This document shows positions 17,104-26,013 of a stretch of 64,000 nt of DNA, piece after piece. Source of the stretch: Thermocrispum municipale DSM 44069 (GTDB lineage: Bacteria; Actinomycetota; Actinomycetes; Mycobacteriales; Pseudonocardiaceae). Both the position numbers and the translations under genes were made by a program. Below the pieces are notes generated by a model. It had not been told where the DNA came from. It ran no database searches and was given only the letters and a program-made list of their open reading frames with translations. The DNA is taken from assembly GCF_000427825.1 (NCBI RefSeq), contig NZ_ATYT01000003.1:512157-576156 (forward strand), read 5' to 3'. Numbering within the stretch: the first letter of the stretch is position 1; every line of letters starts with the position of its first letter.

Positions 17104-18906
17104 ATGACCGGTCGGCCCACTTCCCGCGCGAAGTTGGGCAGTGCGTTACGCGTGCTGCGCAGAAGGTCCCGCCAGCAACAGGGGGAACAGCCCACCTCAC
17201 CGACGTCCGCACTGGTGACGTCGGGCAGGCAGCCGGAGTCCGAGGAGCAGTTGCCTGAGCCGCGCCCGCGCCGCGCGGAGGTGACCGCAGCGGTGGCAGC
17301 CGGGCCGAGGCTGCGGACGGGCCTGGCGTGGGAGTGGCAGCAGCGCGACCTCGAGCCGGCAGGCTGGCGTGAGGTGCTCGCGGCCAAGCCCGACCTGGTG
17401 CTGGTCGAGCTGACCCGCTCCGGTGTTCCCGGCTGGAAGCAGGTCGACGAACTCGTTGCCGGCATCACGGAGTCCGGGGTCGACCTGGTCGTCTGGGTGA
17501 CCGACGCCGTGGCGCCGTCCTCCGCCGCCGCGCTCGCCGGCGCGGCGAAGGCGATCTTCCTGCACGACGCCTCAGCCGTGGAGACGTGGCGCGCCGAGTA
17601 CCCGGACGTGACCGTCGAGGTCCTCCCGCCCGCGGCGCAGCCGTTCGTCCACAACCCGGTCAACGGTGGCCCGGGCGACCGGCGGCCGACCAAGGGCGTG
17701 CTGCTCGTCGACGAACAGGGCTTCGGTGCGGCCGAGGCGAAGACGTTCACCGAGGTCGTCGCGGCGGCGCTGAAGCCGATCAAGTCGGCCGAATTCGACG
17801 TGTGGACGACCGGTCAGCGCCCGGAGGAGCTCGACGGCGCCAAGGCCAAGGTTCGCGAGACGGTCGACCATGCCCGCTCGGTCGGCCTGGCGAGCTCGTA
17901 CCGCGTTCTGCTGGACGCGGGCCGGTCCCACCCGGCAGCCGCATGGACCGCGCTGGAGGCCGGCGCTGCGCAGACGGCGGTGGTGTCGCTTCCGCAGTAT
18001 CGGGAGGCCATGCCGCCGGAGGTTGCCGAGCACGTCGCCGCTCAGAGCACGGAGAAAGAACTCCGCGGAGAGGTGAATGCCCGCATCTGGCAGACCGAGC
18101 TGCGTGACCGGGAAGCGCTCCGGCTGCACCGTGCGGTCCTGGCCGGGCACACCTACGACCACCGCGCCCGCAGCATCCTCGGCGCCTTGGGGAAGACGAC
18201 GGAGCGCCCGTCGCGCAGCGTGTCGGCGGTCGCGCCGACGAACCGGGCGCACGAGATCGGCAACATCTTCGACAACATGGGCCGCCAGGCCTACCCGGAG
18301 CTCGAGCTGGTGCTGGTGCTGCACGGACTCGACGTCGACGACGCGGAGCTGCAGGCACAAGCGGCCGACAAAGGGGTCAAGAACCTCACCATCGTGCACG
18401 CCGACAAGTCGTTGACGCTGGGCATGTGCATGAACCGGGGCATCGAAGCCGCCTCGGGTGCTTACATCGCCAAGATCGACGACGACAACTTCTACGGCAA
18501 GCATTACCTGACGGACTTGATGGCCGCGTTCGACTACACCGACGCGGGCGTCGTCGGAAAGTGGGGTCACTACGTCTGGCTGCGCTCCACCGATGCCGTC
18601 GTGCTGCGCTACCCGGATGCCGAGCACACCTACGAGCGTCGGATCCAGGGCGGCTCGATGCTCATCGAAGGCGACCTGGCCCGCAGCCTGAAATTCAGCG
18701 ACATCCCGCGCGCCGTCGACAGCGACTTCCTGGATCGCGCGATCGCCGACGGGGTGCGCATCTACTCCGGCGACCGGTTCAACTTCGTCAGCGTGCGGGG
18801 TTCGGACCGGACGTCGCACACCTGGCAGGTACACGACGTCACCTTCATGACCAAGACCGGGCGGCTGGTCTTCTTCGGTGACCCGCGTGTCCACGTCGAG
18901 GTCTGA
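17104..18906 (+). CDS. Two-part glycosyltransferase with C-terminal GT2 domain, paralogue of the gene at 21167
   Basis: A 600-residue protein. Residues 1-60 are basic and low-complexity; about 70-350 form an unrecognised domain (LAWEWQQRDLEP, LVLVELTRSGVPGWKQVD) that looks like a GT-B half or CgeB-like domain. From about 375 a GT2 domain follows: VSAVAPTNRAHEIGNIFDN, CMNRGIEAASGAYIAKIDDD with the metal-binding DDD, and GSMLIEGDLARSL before a short tail ending in VFFGDPRVHVEV. The same layout is found at 21167-22795, and the two flank the GT4 gene at 18968. SD GGAGAAG precedes the ATG. I cannot name its sugar; the N-terminal part deserves a structure search. Confidence 0.75.
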   Translation: MTGRPTSRAKLGSALRVLRRRSRQQQGEQPTSPTSALVTSGRQPESEEQLPEPRPRRAEVTAAVAAGPRLRTGLAWEWQQRDLEPAGWREVLAAKPDLVLVELTRSGVPGWKQVDELVAGITESGVDLVVWVTDAVAPSSAAALAGAAKAIFLHDASAVETWRAEYPDVTVEVLPPAAQPFVHNPVNGGPGDRRPTKGVLLVDEQGFGAAEAKTFTEVVAAALKPIKSAEFDVWTTGQRPEELDGAKAKVRETVDHARSVGLASSYRVLLDAGRSHPAAAWTALEAGAAQTAVVSLPQYREAMPPEVAEHVAAQSTEKELRGEVNARIWQTELRDREALRLHRAVLAGHTYDHRARSILGALGKTTERPSRSVSAVAPTNRAHEIGNIFDNMGRQAYPELELVLVLHGLDVDDAELQAQAADKGVKNLTIVHADKSLTLGMCMNRGIEAASGAYIAKIDDDNFYGKHYLTDLMAAFDYTDAGVVGKWGHYVWLRSTDAVVLRYPDAEHTYERRIQGGSMLIEGDLARSLKFSDIPRAVDSDFLDRAIADGVRIYSGDRFNFVSVRGSDRTSHTWQVHDVTFMTKTGRLVFFGDPRVHVEV

Positions 18907-18967
18907 GCACATGTACCGTCTGGCCGGTCACGCAGAGTCCGGCGACACCTAGGGGAGCTCTTACACG

Positions 18968-21166
18968 ATGTCCTCACTGAAGCGCCGCATGAAGGAGACC
19001 GTGCTGAAAGCCGCCTACCCGGTGGCGGTACGGATCCCGCCGACCGTGGGGCCGGCGAAGGTGCGCAGGCTCAACGCGCGCATGCGGGTCAGCAAGGCGT
19101 TGCGCCTGATCCGGCAGAAGCAGGATTACGCGAAGGCCGAGGCGATCGCGCAGCCGTTGATCGGCACGCCTGCCGAGGCGGGCGCGTGGCACGTTCGGGC
19201 GGTGGCGAAGCAGAAGCAGGCGGATCTGACCGGCGCACTGGAGGACATCCGCAAAGCCATCGAGCTCGACCCCACGGACCTGGATGCACAGCTGGTGCAC
19301 TTCCGTCTGGCCGGGCAGACGCAGCGCACCGCCGAGCAGCGCGAGGTGCTGGAGCGGCTGGCCGTACGTCCCCCGCGGCACGGCGGCGAGGTGCGTAAGA
19401 CGCTCGACGCACTGGCCGAGGGTGAGGACGCCGACCTGGTGGCGCAGTACGACAAGGTGCTGCAGGGTTCGGCGGTGTCGTACGAGTCGGAGCGCGTCCG
19501 GGAGCTGGAGGAGCAGCTGCGGCTGATCCAGCTGTACCGATCCGATCAGGATGCCTACCGCAAGCGCATCGAGCAGATCAACAAGGAGCGCGAGCGGCCG
19601 GTGCACATCGTGACCCGTGCACTGTTCACCTTGGAGCAGTGGCAGGAGCTGGCCAGGTACCTGGAGGAGAACACGGCGGGTACACCGACCGAGGACGGTC
19701 GTCCGCTGTCGCTGCGGCAGTTGCGTACCGCGGCGCGCAAGGCGCAGGGTGCCGGTTACCTCGGCGCGGCGATGTCGCTGGCCAAGCGGGTGCTGATCGA
19801 CGAGCCCGACGACGAGAAGATGAACGAGATCGTGGCCGGTGCGAGTGACCAGCTGGCCATCGTGGCCAACGGCTGGCCCGAGCTCGCCCCGGCGGCGGAC
19901 AAGACCGACCACCAGCCGCGCGACCGCTCGGTGTTGTCGGTGCTGGCCCAGTCGCTGCCGATGACTTCCGGTGGCTACGCGACGCGGTCGCACGGCATCC
20001 TGAGCAGCCTGCACCGCCGCGGCTGGGACGTGCGCGCGGTGACCAGGCTGGGCTTCCCGTTCGACTGGTGGCGCGGTATCGGAGAGCGGACGGTCAACCG
20101 GGTCGACGTGGTCGACGAGATCGAGTACCACCGGCTCTACGAGGACGGTGTCACCCAGTACCCCAAGCATCCGCTGGACTCGTTCACCGAGAAGTTCGCC
20201 GACGGTATCGCCTCCGTGGCGCGCGAACACGGCGCTTCCCTGATCCACGCCTCGAGCTTCTACTTCAACGGCCTGGCTGGTGCGCGGGCGGCTCGCAGGC
20301 TGGGCATTCCGTTCATCTACGAGATGCGCGGCCTGGAGGACCTGATGAAGGTCTCGCGCAGCGACACGTTCGCCCAGACCGAGCGATACCAGTTCCTCAC
20401 CGCGATCGAGAACGCGGCCTGCCGGGACGCGGACGTCGTCTTCGTGATCACCGAGGCCCTGCGACGGGAGATGATCGACCGCGGCATCCCGGCCGAGCGG
20501 CTCAAGGTGCTGCCGAACGGTGTGCACGTCGACCGGTTCGCGCCGCGGGAGCGGGACGCCGAACTCGCCGCCGAGCTCGGGGTGACCGACAAGACCGTCA
20601 TCGGCTACGCAGGCGGTCTGGTCGACTACGAAGGCTTGGACCTGCTGCTGGAGGCCACCGCGGCGTTGAAGCAGAAGCGGTCGGACTTCCACGTACTGAT
20701 CGTGGGCGACGGACACCACGAACACGTGTTGCGCGGTATGGCCGAGGAGCTGCGCCTGGGGGACGTGGTGACGTTCACCGGCCGGGTGCCACACGCCGAG
20801 ATCGGCCGCTACATCTCGCTGTTCGACATCGCACCGTTCCCGCGGCTGCCGCTGCCGGTGTGCGAACTGATCTCGCCGATCAAGCCGTTCGAGTCGATGG
20901 CGATGGGCAAGGCCGTGGTCTCGTCCAGCGTCGCGGCGCTCACCGAGATCGTCGACGACGGCAAGACCGGTTTGGTGTTCGAGAAGGGCTCGTCGGAGGC
21001 GTTCGCGGCGGTGCTCGGCAAATTGCTCGACTCGCCGGAGCTGCGCGCGGAGCTGGGCAAGGCGGCCCGGGAGTGGGTGCTGGCCGAGCGGGACTGGTCG
21101 CAGATCACCTCGATCGTGGACGAGACGTACCACGAGCTGCTGGACCGCAAGACCGGGCAGGCGTAA
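18968..21166 (+). CDS. GT4 glycosyltransferase with N-terminal TPR-like helical domain
   Basis: A 732-residue protein. Residues about 35-300 are helical, with at least one TPR-like unit (AWHVRAVAKQKQADLTGALE followed by AIELDPTDLDAQ) and a stretch of charged coiled coil near 170-210. The GT4 enzyme starts near 320: VLSVLAQSLPMTSGGYATRS, PFIYEMRGLEDLMK, VLPNGVHVDRFAPR, VIGYAGGLVDYEGLDLLLEA, and PIKPFESMAMGKAVVSSSVA, the nucleotide-sugar phosphate region. SD GGGGAG precedes the ATG. Its stop is directly followed by the ATG of the next gene, so they are co-translated. It is a distant paralogue of the minus-strand gene at 22799. The helical domain may bring it into a synthesis complex. Confidence 0.82.
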   Translation: MSSLKRRMKETVLKAAYPVAVRIPPTVGPAKVRRLNARMRVSKALRLIRQKQDYAKAEAIAQPLIGTPAEAGAWHVRAVAKQKQADLTGALEDIRKAIELDPTDLDAQLVHFRLAGQTQRTAEQREVLERLAVRPPRHGGEVRKTLDALAEGEDADLVAQYDKVLQGSAVSYESERVRELEEQLRLIQLYRSDQDAYRKRIEQINKERERPVHIVTRALFTLEQWQELARYLEENTAGTPTEDGRPLSLRQLRTAARKAQGAGYLGAAMSLAKRVLIDEPDDEKMNEIVAGASDQLAIVANGWPELAPAADKTDHQPRDRSVLSVLAQSLPMTSGGYATRSHGILSSLHRRGWDVRAVTRLGFPFDWWRGIGERTVNRVDVVDEIEYHRLYEDGVTQYPKHPLDSFTEKFADGIASVAREHGASLIHASSFYFNGLAGARAARRLGIPFIYEMRGLEDLMKVSRSDTFAQTERYQFLTAIENAACRDADVVFVITEALRREMIDRGIPAERLKVLPNGVHVDRFAPRERDAELAAELGVTDKTVIGYAGGLVDYEGLDLLLEATAALKQKRSDFHVLIVGDGHHEHVLRGMAEELRLGDVVTFTGRVPHAEIGRYISLFDIAPFPRLPLPVCELISPIKPFESMAMGKAVVSSSVAALTEIVDDGKTGLVFEKGSSEAFAAVLGKLLDSPELRAELGKAAREWVLAERDWSQITSIVDETYHELLDRKTGQA

Positions 21167-22795
21167 ATGACCGGTGGGGCGGCTACCTCGCGGGTAGCGT
21201 CCTTCGCCCGCGCCACGCTGCGCCGGTTGCGATCGGCGGTCGGCGGACCGGATTCCGTGCGGCGGGCGGACCTGCGCGCCGCACAGCGCGCGTACCAGCC
21301 ACCCGCGCCGGCGCCTGCGCGCCCGGAGCTGCGCGTCGCGGTGGCCGCTGATCGTCGGCTGTCATCCCTGCTGGCGTGGGAGTGGACCCAGCGAGAACTG
21401 ACGCCGGAGAACTGGGACACGGTCCTGGTCGACGGGGCGGTCGACCTCGTCCTGGTGCAAGCACCGCACGGCCGATTGGACGGCTGGGACGGCGCGCTGG
21501 ACCGGTGCGCCGAGATGTCGCTGCCGCTGGCGGTGTGGGTGACCGGCACGGTTGACGCCGACACCTCGTGGGCGGAGCGGGTCGAGCACGTCTTCGTCGA
21601 CGACGAGCGCTCCTTGACCGCGCTGCCGGGCGCCGAGCTGCTTCCACCCGCGGTCCAGCCGCGGTTGCACAACCCCTCGGTGGGACGGCCGCGTCAGCAG
21701 GCAACCGCTGTGCTGGGGCCTGCCGTCGACCAGTTCGACAGCGGCAAGCAGGATGTCTGGGACGCGGGCAGCCTGCCGGTGTCCGGACCGCAGGTGTCCG
21801 GCTACCCGGTCGTGGTTCAGCGGCAATCGCACCCGTGGACGGTGTTGTCCGCGCTGGCGGGGGGCTCCAGCCTGCTCACCACGAGCACCGAAGGCCTGCC
21901 CGCCGACGTCGCCGAGCACGTGACCGTCGTCGAGGACGACGACGCGCTCCGCACCCAACTGACAGCGCACCTCTACCAGCCGGAACTGGCCGAGCGGGAG
22001 GGTCATGTGCTGGGCCGCATCGTCCGCAGGCGGCATTCCGTGGCCCGCCGGGTCGAGACCCTGGCCGGACTGACCGGCCGGCCCGCGGGCTCGCCGGAGC
22101 GGACCGTGTCGGCCGTGGTCCCGACCAATCGTGCGCACGAGCTGGACAACGTCTTCGCCAACGTGGCCCGCCAAGCCCACAAGGCGGTGCAGCTCGTTCT
22201 CGTGCTGCACGGTTTGGACGCGGCAGCGCTCGAGGTGGAGGCGCGCGCCAAAGCCGCTGGGCTGACCGAGGTGACGGTGGTGGAGGCGGACAGTTCGTTG
22301 CCGCTGGGTGCATGCATGAACCTCGGCCTGGAAGCGGCCGACGGTGACTTCGTCGCCAAGATGGACGACGACAACTTCTACGGCACCCACTACCTGGACG
22401 ATCTGCTCGACGCGTTCGACTACACCGACGCCGGGATCGTGGGGAAGTGGGCGCACTACGTGTGGCTGCGATCCAGCGGCGCGGTCGTGCTCCGCAGCCC
22501 GCGCTCGGAGCACCGGTACGAACGGCTGGTCCAGGGTGGGTCGATGATGCTGAAGGCCGACGTGGCCCGCTCACTGCGGTTCGGCGACGACCTACCGCGC
22601 GGCGTCGACACCGACATCCTGAACCGGGCACAGCGGGAAGGCATCAAGACGTACTCGGCGGACCGCTACAACTACGTCAGCGTTCGTGGTACCGACCGCA
22701 CCGCGCATACCTGGGCCATCACCGACGCGGCCTTGATGAACCGCGCCGGGCGCCTGGTCTTCTTCGGTGACCCGCGCGAGCACGTCGATATCTGA
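21167..22795 (+). CDS. Two-part glycosyltransferase with C-terminal GT2 domain, paralogue of the gene at 17104
   Basis: A 542-residue protein of the same design as the gene at 17104: LLAWEWTQRELTPENW in the N-terminal domain, then from about 318 a GT2 domain with VSAVVPTNRAHELDNVFANV, CMNLGLEAADGDFVAKMDDD (metal-binding DDD) and GSMMLKADVARSLRFGDD, ending VFFGDPREHVDI. It is about 60 residues shorter, mainly at the N-terminus and in the linker. Its ATG immediately follows the TAA of the TPR-GT4 gene, and its stop lies three bases from that of the convergent gene at 22799. Two such proteins around one GT4 suggest alternating additions in a repeat unit, which is inference. Confidence 0.75.
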   Translation: MTGGAATSRVASFARATLRRLRSAVGGPDSVRRADLRAAQRAYQPPAPAPARPELRVAVAADRRLSSLLAWEWTQRELTPENWDTVLVDGAVDLVLVQAPHGRLDGWDGALDRCAEMSLPLAVWVTGTVDADTSWAERVEHVFVDDERSLTALPGAELLPPAVQPRLHNPSVGRPRQQATAVLGPAVDQFDSGKQDVWDAGSLPVSGPQVSGYPVVVQRQSHPWTVLSALAGGSSLLTTSTEGLPADVAEHVTVVEDDDALRTQLTAHLYQPELAEREGHVLGRIVRRRHSVARRVETLAGLTGRPAGSPERTVSAVVPTNRAHELDNVFANVARQAHKAVQLVLVLHGLDAAALEVEARAKAAGLTEVTVVEADSSLPLGACMNLGLEAADGDFVAKMDDDNFYGTHYLDDLLDAFDYTDAGIVGKWAHYVWLRSSGAVVLRSPRSEHRYERLVQGGSMMLKADVARSLRFGDDLPRGVDTDILNRAQREGIKTYSADRYNYVSVRGTDRTAHTWAITDAALMNRAGRLVFFGDPREHVDI

Positions 22796-22798
22796 CCG

Positions 22799-24415
22799 TC
22801 AGCTTCGGCGCAGCGAGGTGTACAGCTCGGCGTAGCGGTGGCCGTTGGCCGACCACTGACGCTCGGCGACGACCCAGTCGCGTGCCCGCTGCGCCATCGC
22901 GGACCGCTCGGCCGGGTCGGCGTGCAGCTGAGCAAGCACCTCGGCCAGTCCGTCGGCGTCGCCGGCCGGGAAATAGCGGCCGCGCTTGCCGTCGCCGGTG
23001 ATCTCACGCAGTGCAGGGAGGTCGGACGTGACCAGCGGTATGCCCGCGGCCATCGCCTCGAACGGTTTGAGCGGCGTCACCAACCGGGCGGCCCGTTCGT
23101 CGATCCGGGGGATGACGAAGACGTCGAGCAGTGCGTAGTAGTCCAGCACCTCGTCGTGCGGGACGCGCCCGGTGAAGATCACCGCGTCGCCTGCCTGCCG
23201 CTGCTCGGCCAGGCTCTCCAGCTCGGCACGACGCTGCCCGTCACCCACGATCAACGCGGTCGCCGGTATCCCTCGCCGACGCAACACGACCGCGGCCTCG
23301 ATCAGCAGCTCCTGCCCCTCGCGGTAGTGGTCCAGGTTGCTGACGTAGCCGAAGGTGAACCGGTCGCGCAGACCGAGTCGGCTGACGAGCTCGGGAGAGC
23401 GCTCCCGCGGCTGGAAGGCCTCGCCGTCGACGCCGTTCGGCACGACGTGCACGCGATCAGCCGCCACGCCACGCTGAACGATCTCCTCCCGCATCGACTC
23501 GCTGAGCGTGACGACCGCGTCCGCCTCGCGCATGCAGCGGTTCTCGGTGTCCCGTCGCCGCCGGTAGATCTCCGACGACTCCGCCAGCGCGGTGTCGGAC
23601 GTCCACAGCGACTCGAAGAAGCCGCGCACCTCGTAGACCACCGGGATGCCGAAGTGTTTGCCCAAGGCCAGCCCGACGAGGGCGGCCTCGAAGCCTCGAT
23701 GCCCGGAGTGCACATGGATGATCGCCGGTGCCTCGGTGCGGACGACTTCGGCGGCGGCCTCGGCGTAATCCTGCAGGTATTGGTCGGCAGGTTTGTCGAA
23801 GTCGTAGTCCGGCCCAGGGTCGAGCCGCAGGTAGCGCACCCCGCCGATGGTCTCCTCCGGCGCGGCGTCGGAGACCCCGATCTGCCGCGGGAAGCCCAGT
23901 GCAGTGACGACCACGGGCTCGAGCCCTGCCGCCAGCTGGCCCTCCACCGTGTATTTCGAGCGCACGCTGTAGCCGCTCTGCCGGTACGGCAACGAGATCT
24001 TCAGCAGGTGCAGCACCTTGGCCGGGCTTGCGGGGGTCACCTGCTCCGGCTCGCCGGGAACCGTCGGCCGCCACGACGGCGAGGTCTCCCGGATCCGTCC
24101 GTCCAGCTGGTCGGCCTTGGCCGTCATGGCCGGGTCGAACTCGGCGAGCAGCCGTGCGGCATCCCGTTGACTGGTGACGGCGCCCGCCTTGCCGCACGTG
24201 GCCACCGCCTGCCGCAGCCATGCCTCGTCCCGCGGAAAATCGGTCAGGTGGCGTTGCGCCAGCTCGACCGCCTCGGTGTAACGCCGCTGCATGGTCAGAC
24301 GCTTGAGCAAGGCGAGCTGGCTGGTCGACGCTCGCGGGCCGGGCCTGCGAGGGCTGCGGGCACGATCCCGGACCGCCGCCAGCCGGGCGCGCACACCTAC
24401 GGGCAGCGGGCTCAT
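22799..24415 (-). CDS. GT4 glycosyltransferase with N-terminal helical domain
   Basis: A 538-residue GT4 enzyme. Residues about 1-125 are helical and charged (LLKRLTMQRRYTEAVELAQR is TPR-like). The catalytic part starts near 145 with VLHLLKISLPYRQSGYSVRS, then IIHVHSGHRGFEAALVG, PVVYEVRGFFESLW, VVPNGVDGEAFQPRER, FGYVSNLDHYREGQELLIEA and VTPLKPFEAMAAGIPLVTSD. It resembles the gene at 18968 in design and motifs but runs the other way. ATG at 24415 is chosen; the frame stays open far upstream only because it runs antisense to the methyltransferase gene at 24569. The product presumably works on the same polymer. Confidence 0.82.
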   Translation of the reverse strand: MSPLPVGVRARLAAVRDRARSPRRPGPRASTSQLALLKRLTMQRRYTEAVELAQRHLTDFPRDEAWLRQAVATCGKAGAVTSQRDAARLLAEFDPAMTAKADQLDGRIRETSPSWRPTVPGEPEQVTPASPAKVLHLLKISLPYRQSGYSVRSKYTVEGQLAAGLEPVVVTALGFPRQIGVSDAAPEETIGGVRYLRLDPGPDYDFDKPADQYLQDYAEAAAEVVRTEAPAIIHVHSGHRGFEAALVGLALGKHFGIPVVYEVRGFFESLWTSDTALAESSEIYRRRRDTENRCMREADAVVTLSESMREEIVQRGVAADRVHVVPNGVDGEAFQPRERSPELVSRLGLRDRFTFGYVSNLDHYREGQELLIEAAVVLRRRGIPATALIVGDGQRRAELESLAEQRQAGDAVIFTGRVPHDEVLDYYALLDVFVIPRIDERAARLVTPLKPFEAMAAGIPLVTSDLPALREITGDGKRGRYFPAGDADGLAEVLAQLHADPAERSAMAQRARDWVVAERQWSANGHRYAELYTSLRRS

Positions 24416-24568
24416 CGGCGGGTTGTCCCCGGATCGCGGTCGGTCACGGCGCAGGATCCTACGGCACCGCCGGGCCGGCGCTGTTACGCGATGTGCCACC
24501 AACCCGAATGGGTAACGCAGGGGGCGAGCTAGGCTACCGCCTACACCGAGGGGAAACCGGGAGTAATC

Positions 24569-25861
24569 ATGGCCGAGGACGCGGCGGCGATGGAGAAGGC
24601 GCTGGTCAGAGCTGGCTGGGAGCTGGTGGACGTGCTCGGCGCCCTCGGTTCCGGGCAGTCGCAGCGGCTGTTCGAGCGGCGATGGGCTGCGGAGCGTGAT
24701 CGCGCGGCCGACGAGCTGACGCCGCTGAAGGCGGGCCCGTCGATCCCCGACGGGATCCACAAGCTGTACCGCTCGCCGGCGAACTGGACGCGCTTCCGCC
24801 GGACCATCGACTTCGTCCGGCCCGGCGATCGACTCTTCGAGGTCGGCATCGGCCGCGGGTACCTGGCAGGCATCTTCCTGCGCGACGGCAAGGTGGGCGC
24901 TTATCACGGCATCGACCTGGTACCCGAGAACGTGACCGCGACCCGGCAGACCCTCGAGCACAACGGGTTGGCCGACCGGGCGGAGGTACACGAGGGCAAC
25001 CTCTACGACCTCACGCGCGAGCAGGTGGCGGAGTTCGGTGCGGACCTGGTGGTCTGCTGTGAAGTGATCGAGCACGTGCCCGATCCCGAGGCGGCGCTGA
25101 AGACACTGGCCGCAGCGCTGCCGGAGGAAGCGGACCTGCTCATCTCGGTTCCGCTGCTCGGCCGCCTGGAGAACGTGTGGGGCCACGTCGCGTTGTTCGA
25201 TGCCCAGCGCATCAAGGCCATGGTCGAGGGTGCTGGGTTGACCACGCACCTGGTCGACGTCGTGGACAACACGTGGGTGTTCGTACTCGCCTCGCGCCGA
25301 CCCGGCCCGAACGACCGCGCCATGGCCGCGGCGGCTGCACTTGCCGATCCGTGGGTCGACGTGCCCGCCGACCCGGAGTTGCCGCGGGCGTTGCGGCCGC
25401 TCGACCTGCACATGGCGAGCCCGAGCCGGTGGAACAGGCGGTTGGCGCATGCCGAGGTTCGTCCCGACGACGGCACTCTGCTGTGCTCGTTCACCGGCGA
25501 GGACCGTTCGGACGGGCCGGGCCAGTACGGCGGCGCGGCGATCCCGGTCACCGAACCGTTGGGGATCCGGCTGGAGCTCGCGCTGGACGAGATCGACGAC
25601 GTCGAGGTCTTCTACGTCGACGCGTATGCCGAGTCCAAGCGCGTGGCGCGGTGGAAGTGGGAGCCCGGCACGCGACGCCCTCGATCGAACCCGGCGACGT
25701 TCGTTCTCCGCAAGGGCCGCAAGGGCTTGCACTTCGTGCCCCTGCACGTCGACGACCTCGCCTCGGCCGACACGTTCGAGGTGTTCGCGCGCATCAAGCC
25801 GGGGGCGACCGTGCAGTTCCGCATCACGCGGGCGTCCCTGTTGACCAACGCTGCTTCCTGA
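24569..25861 (+). CDS. Class I SAM-dependent methyltransferase
   Basis: A 430-residue protein. The SAM domain spans about residues 70-245: LFEVGIGRGYLAGIFL is the glycine-rich loop, GAYHGIDLVPENV the acidic strand 2, and LVVCCEVIEHVPDPEAAL the post-IV motif typical of UbiE/Bin3-like enzymes, followed by DLLISVPLLGRLENVW. About 180 further residues form a beta-rich domain with no clear relative (LHFVPLHVDDLASADTF). SD GGGAG lies five bases before the ATG and a TAGGCT hexamer is at about 24531. As the last island gene before pafB it may methylate the polymer; substrate unknown. Confidence 0.75.
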   Translation: MAEDAAAMEKALVRAGWELVDVLGALGSGQSQRLFERRWAAERDRAADELTPLKAGPSIPDGIHKLYRSPANWTRFRRTIDFVRPGDRLFEVGIGRGYLAGIFLRDGKVGAYHGIDLVPENVTATRQTLEHNGLADRAEVHEGNLYDLTREQVAEFGADLVVCCEVIEHVPDPEAALKTLAAALPEEADLLISVPLLGRLENVWGHVALFDAQRIKAMVEGAGLTTHLVDVVDNTWVFVLASRRPGPNDRAMAAAAALADPWVDVPADPELPRALRPLDLHMASPSRWNRRLAHAEVRPDDGTLLCSFTGEDRSDGPGQYGGAAIPVTEPLGIRLELALDEIDDVEVFYVDAYAESKRVARWKWEPGTRRPRSNPATFVLRKGRKGLHFVPLHVDDLASADTFEVFARIKPGATVQFRITRASLLTNAAS

Positions 25862-26000
25862 CGCCTCGGCGTGCACGCCCGGTGGTCGCGTCGATGCGGA
25901 TGGTGGCGATGAGGCGCACGGCGGCGGGGGAACGGCAAACTTCGCGACAACCGTGCCGATGAACCCGGCGGGCCTGCACAAACTCACTGGCCAAGCGAGC

Positions 26001-26006
26001 TACTCT
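26001..26006 (+). promoter_or_regulatory. Candidate -10 element for pafBC
   Basis: TACTCT is followed after 7 bases by the GTG at 26014, consistent with a leaderless pafB mRNA. Because pafA is far away, pafBC needs its own promoter here. Confidence 0.5.
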
Positions 26007-26013
26007 CGGCAGA

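Noticed and set aside
24416-25987. An open minus-strand frame continues upstream of the GT4 gene, giving a 1,062-codon reading frame.
   Set aside because: The extension is antisense to the methyltransferase gene at 24569 and has no protein-like motifs; GC-rich third positions keep antisense frames open.
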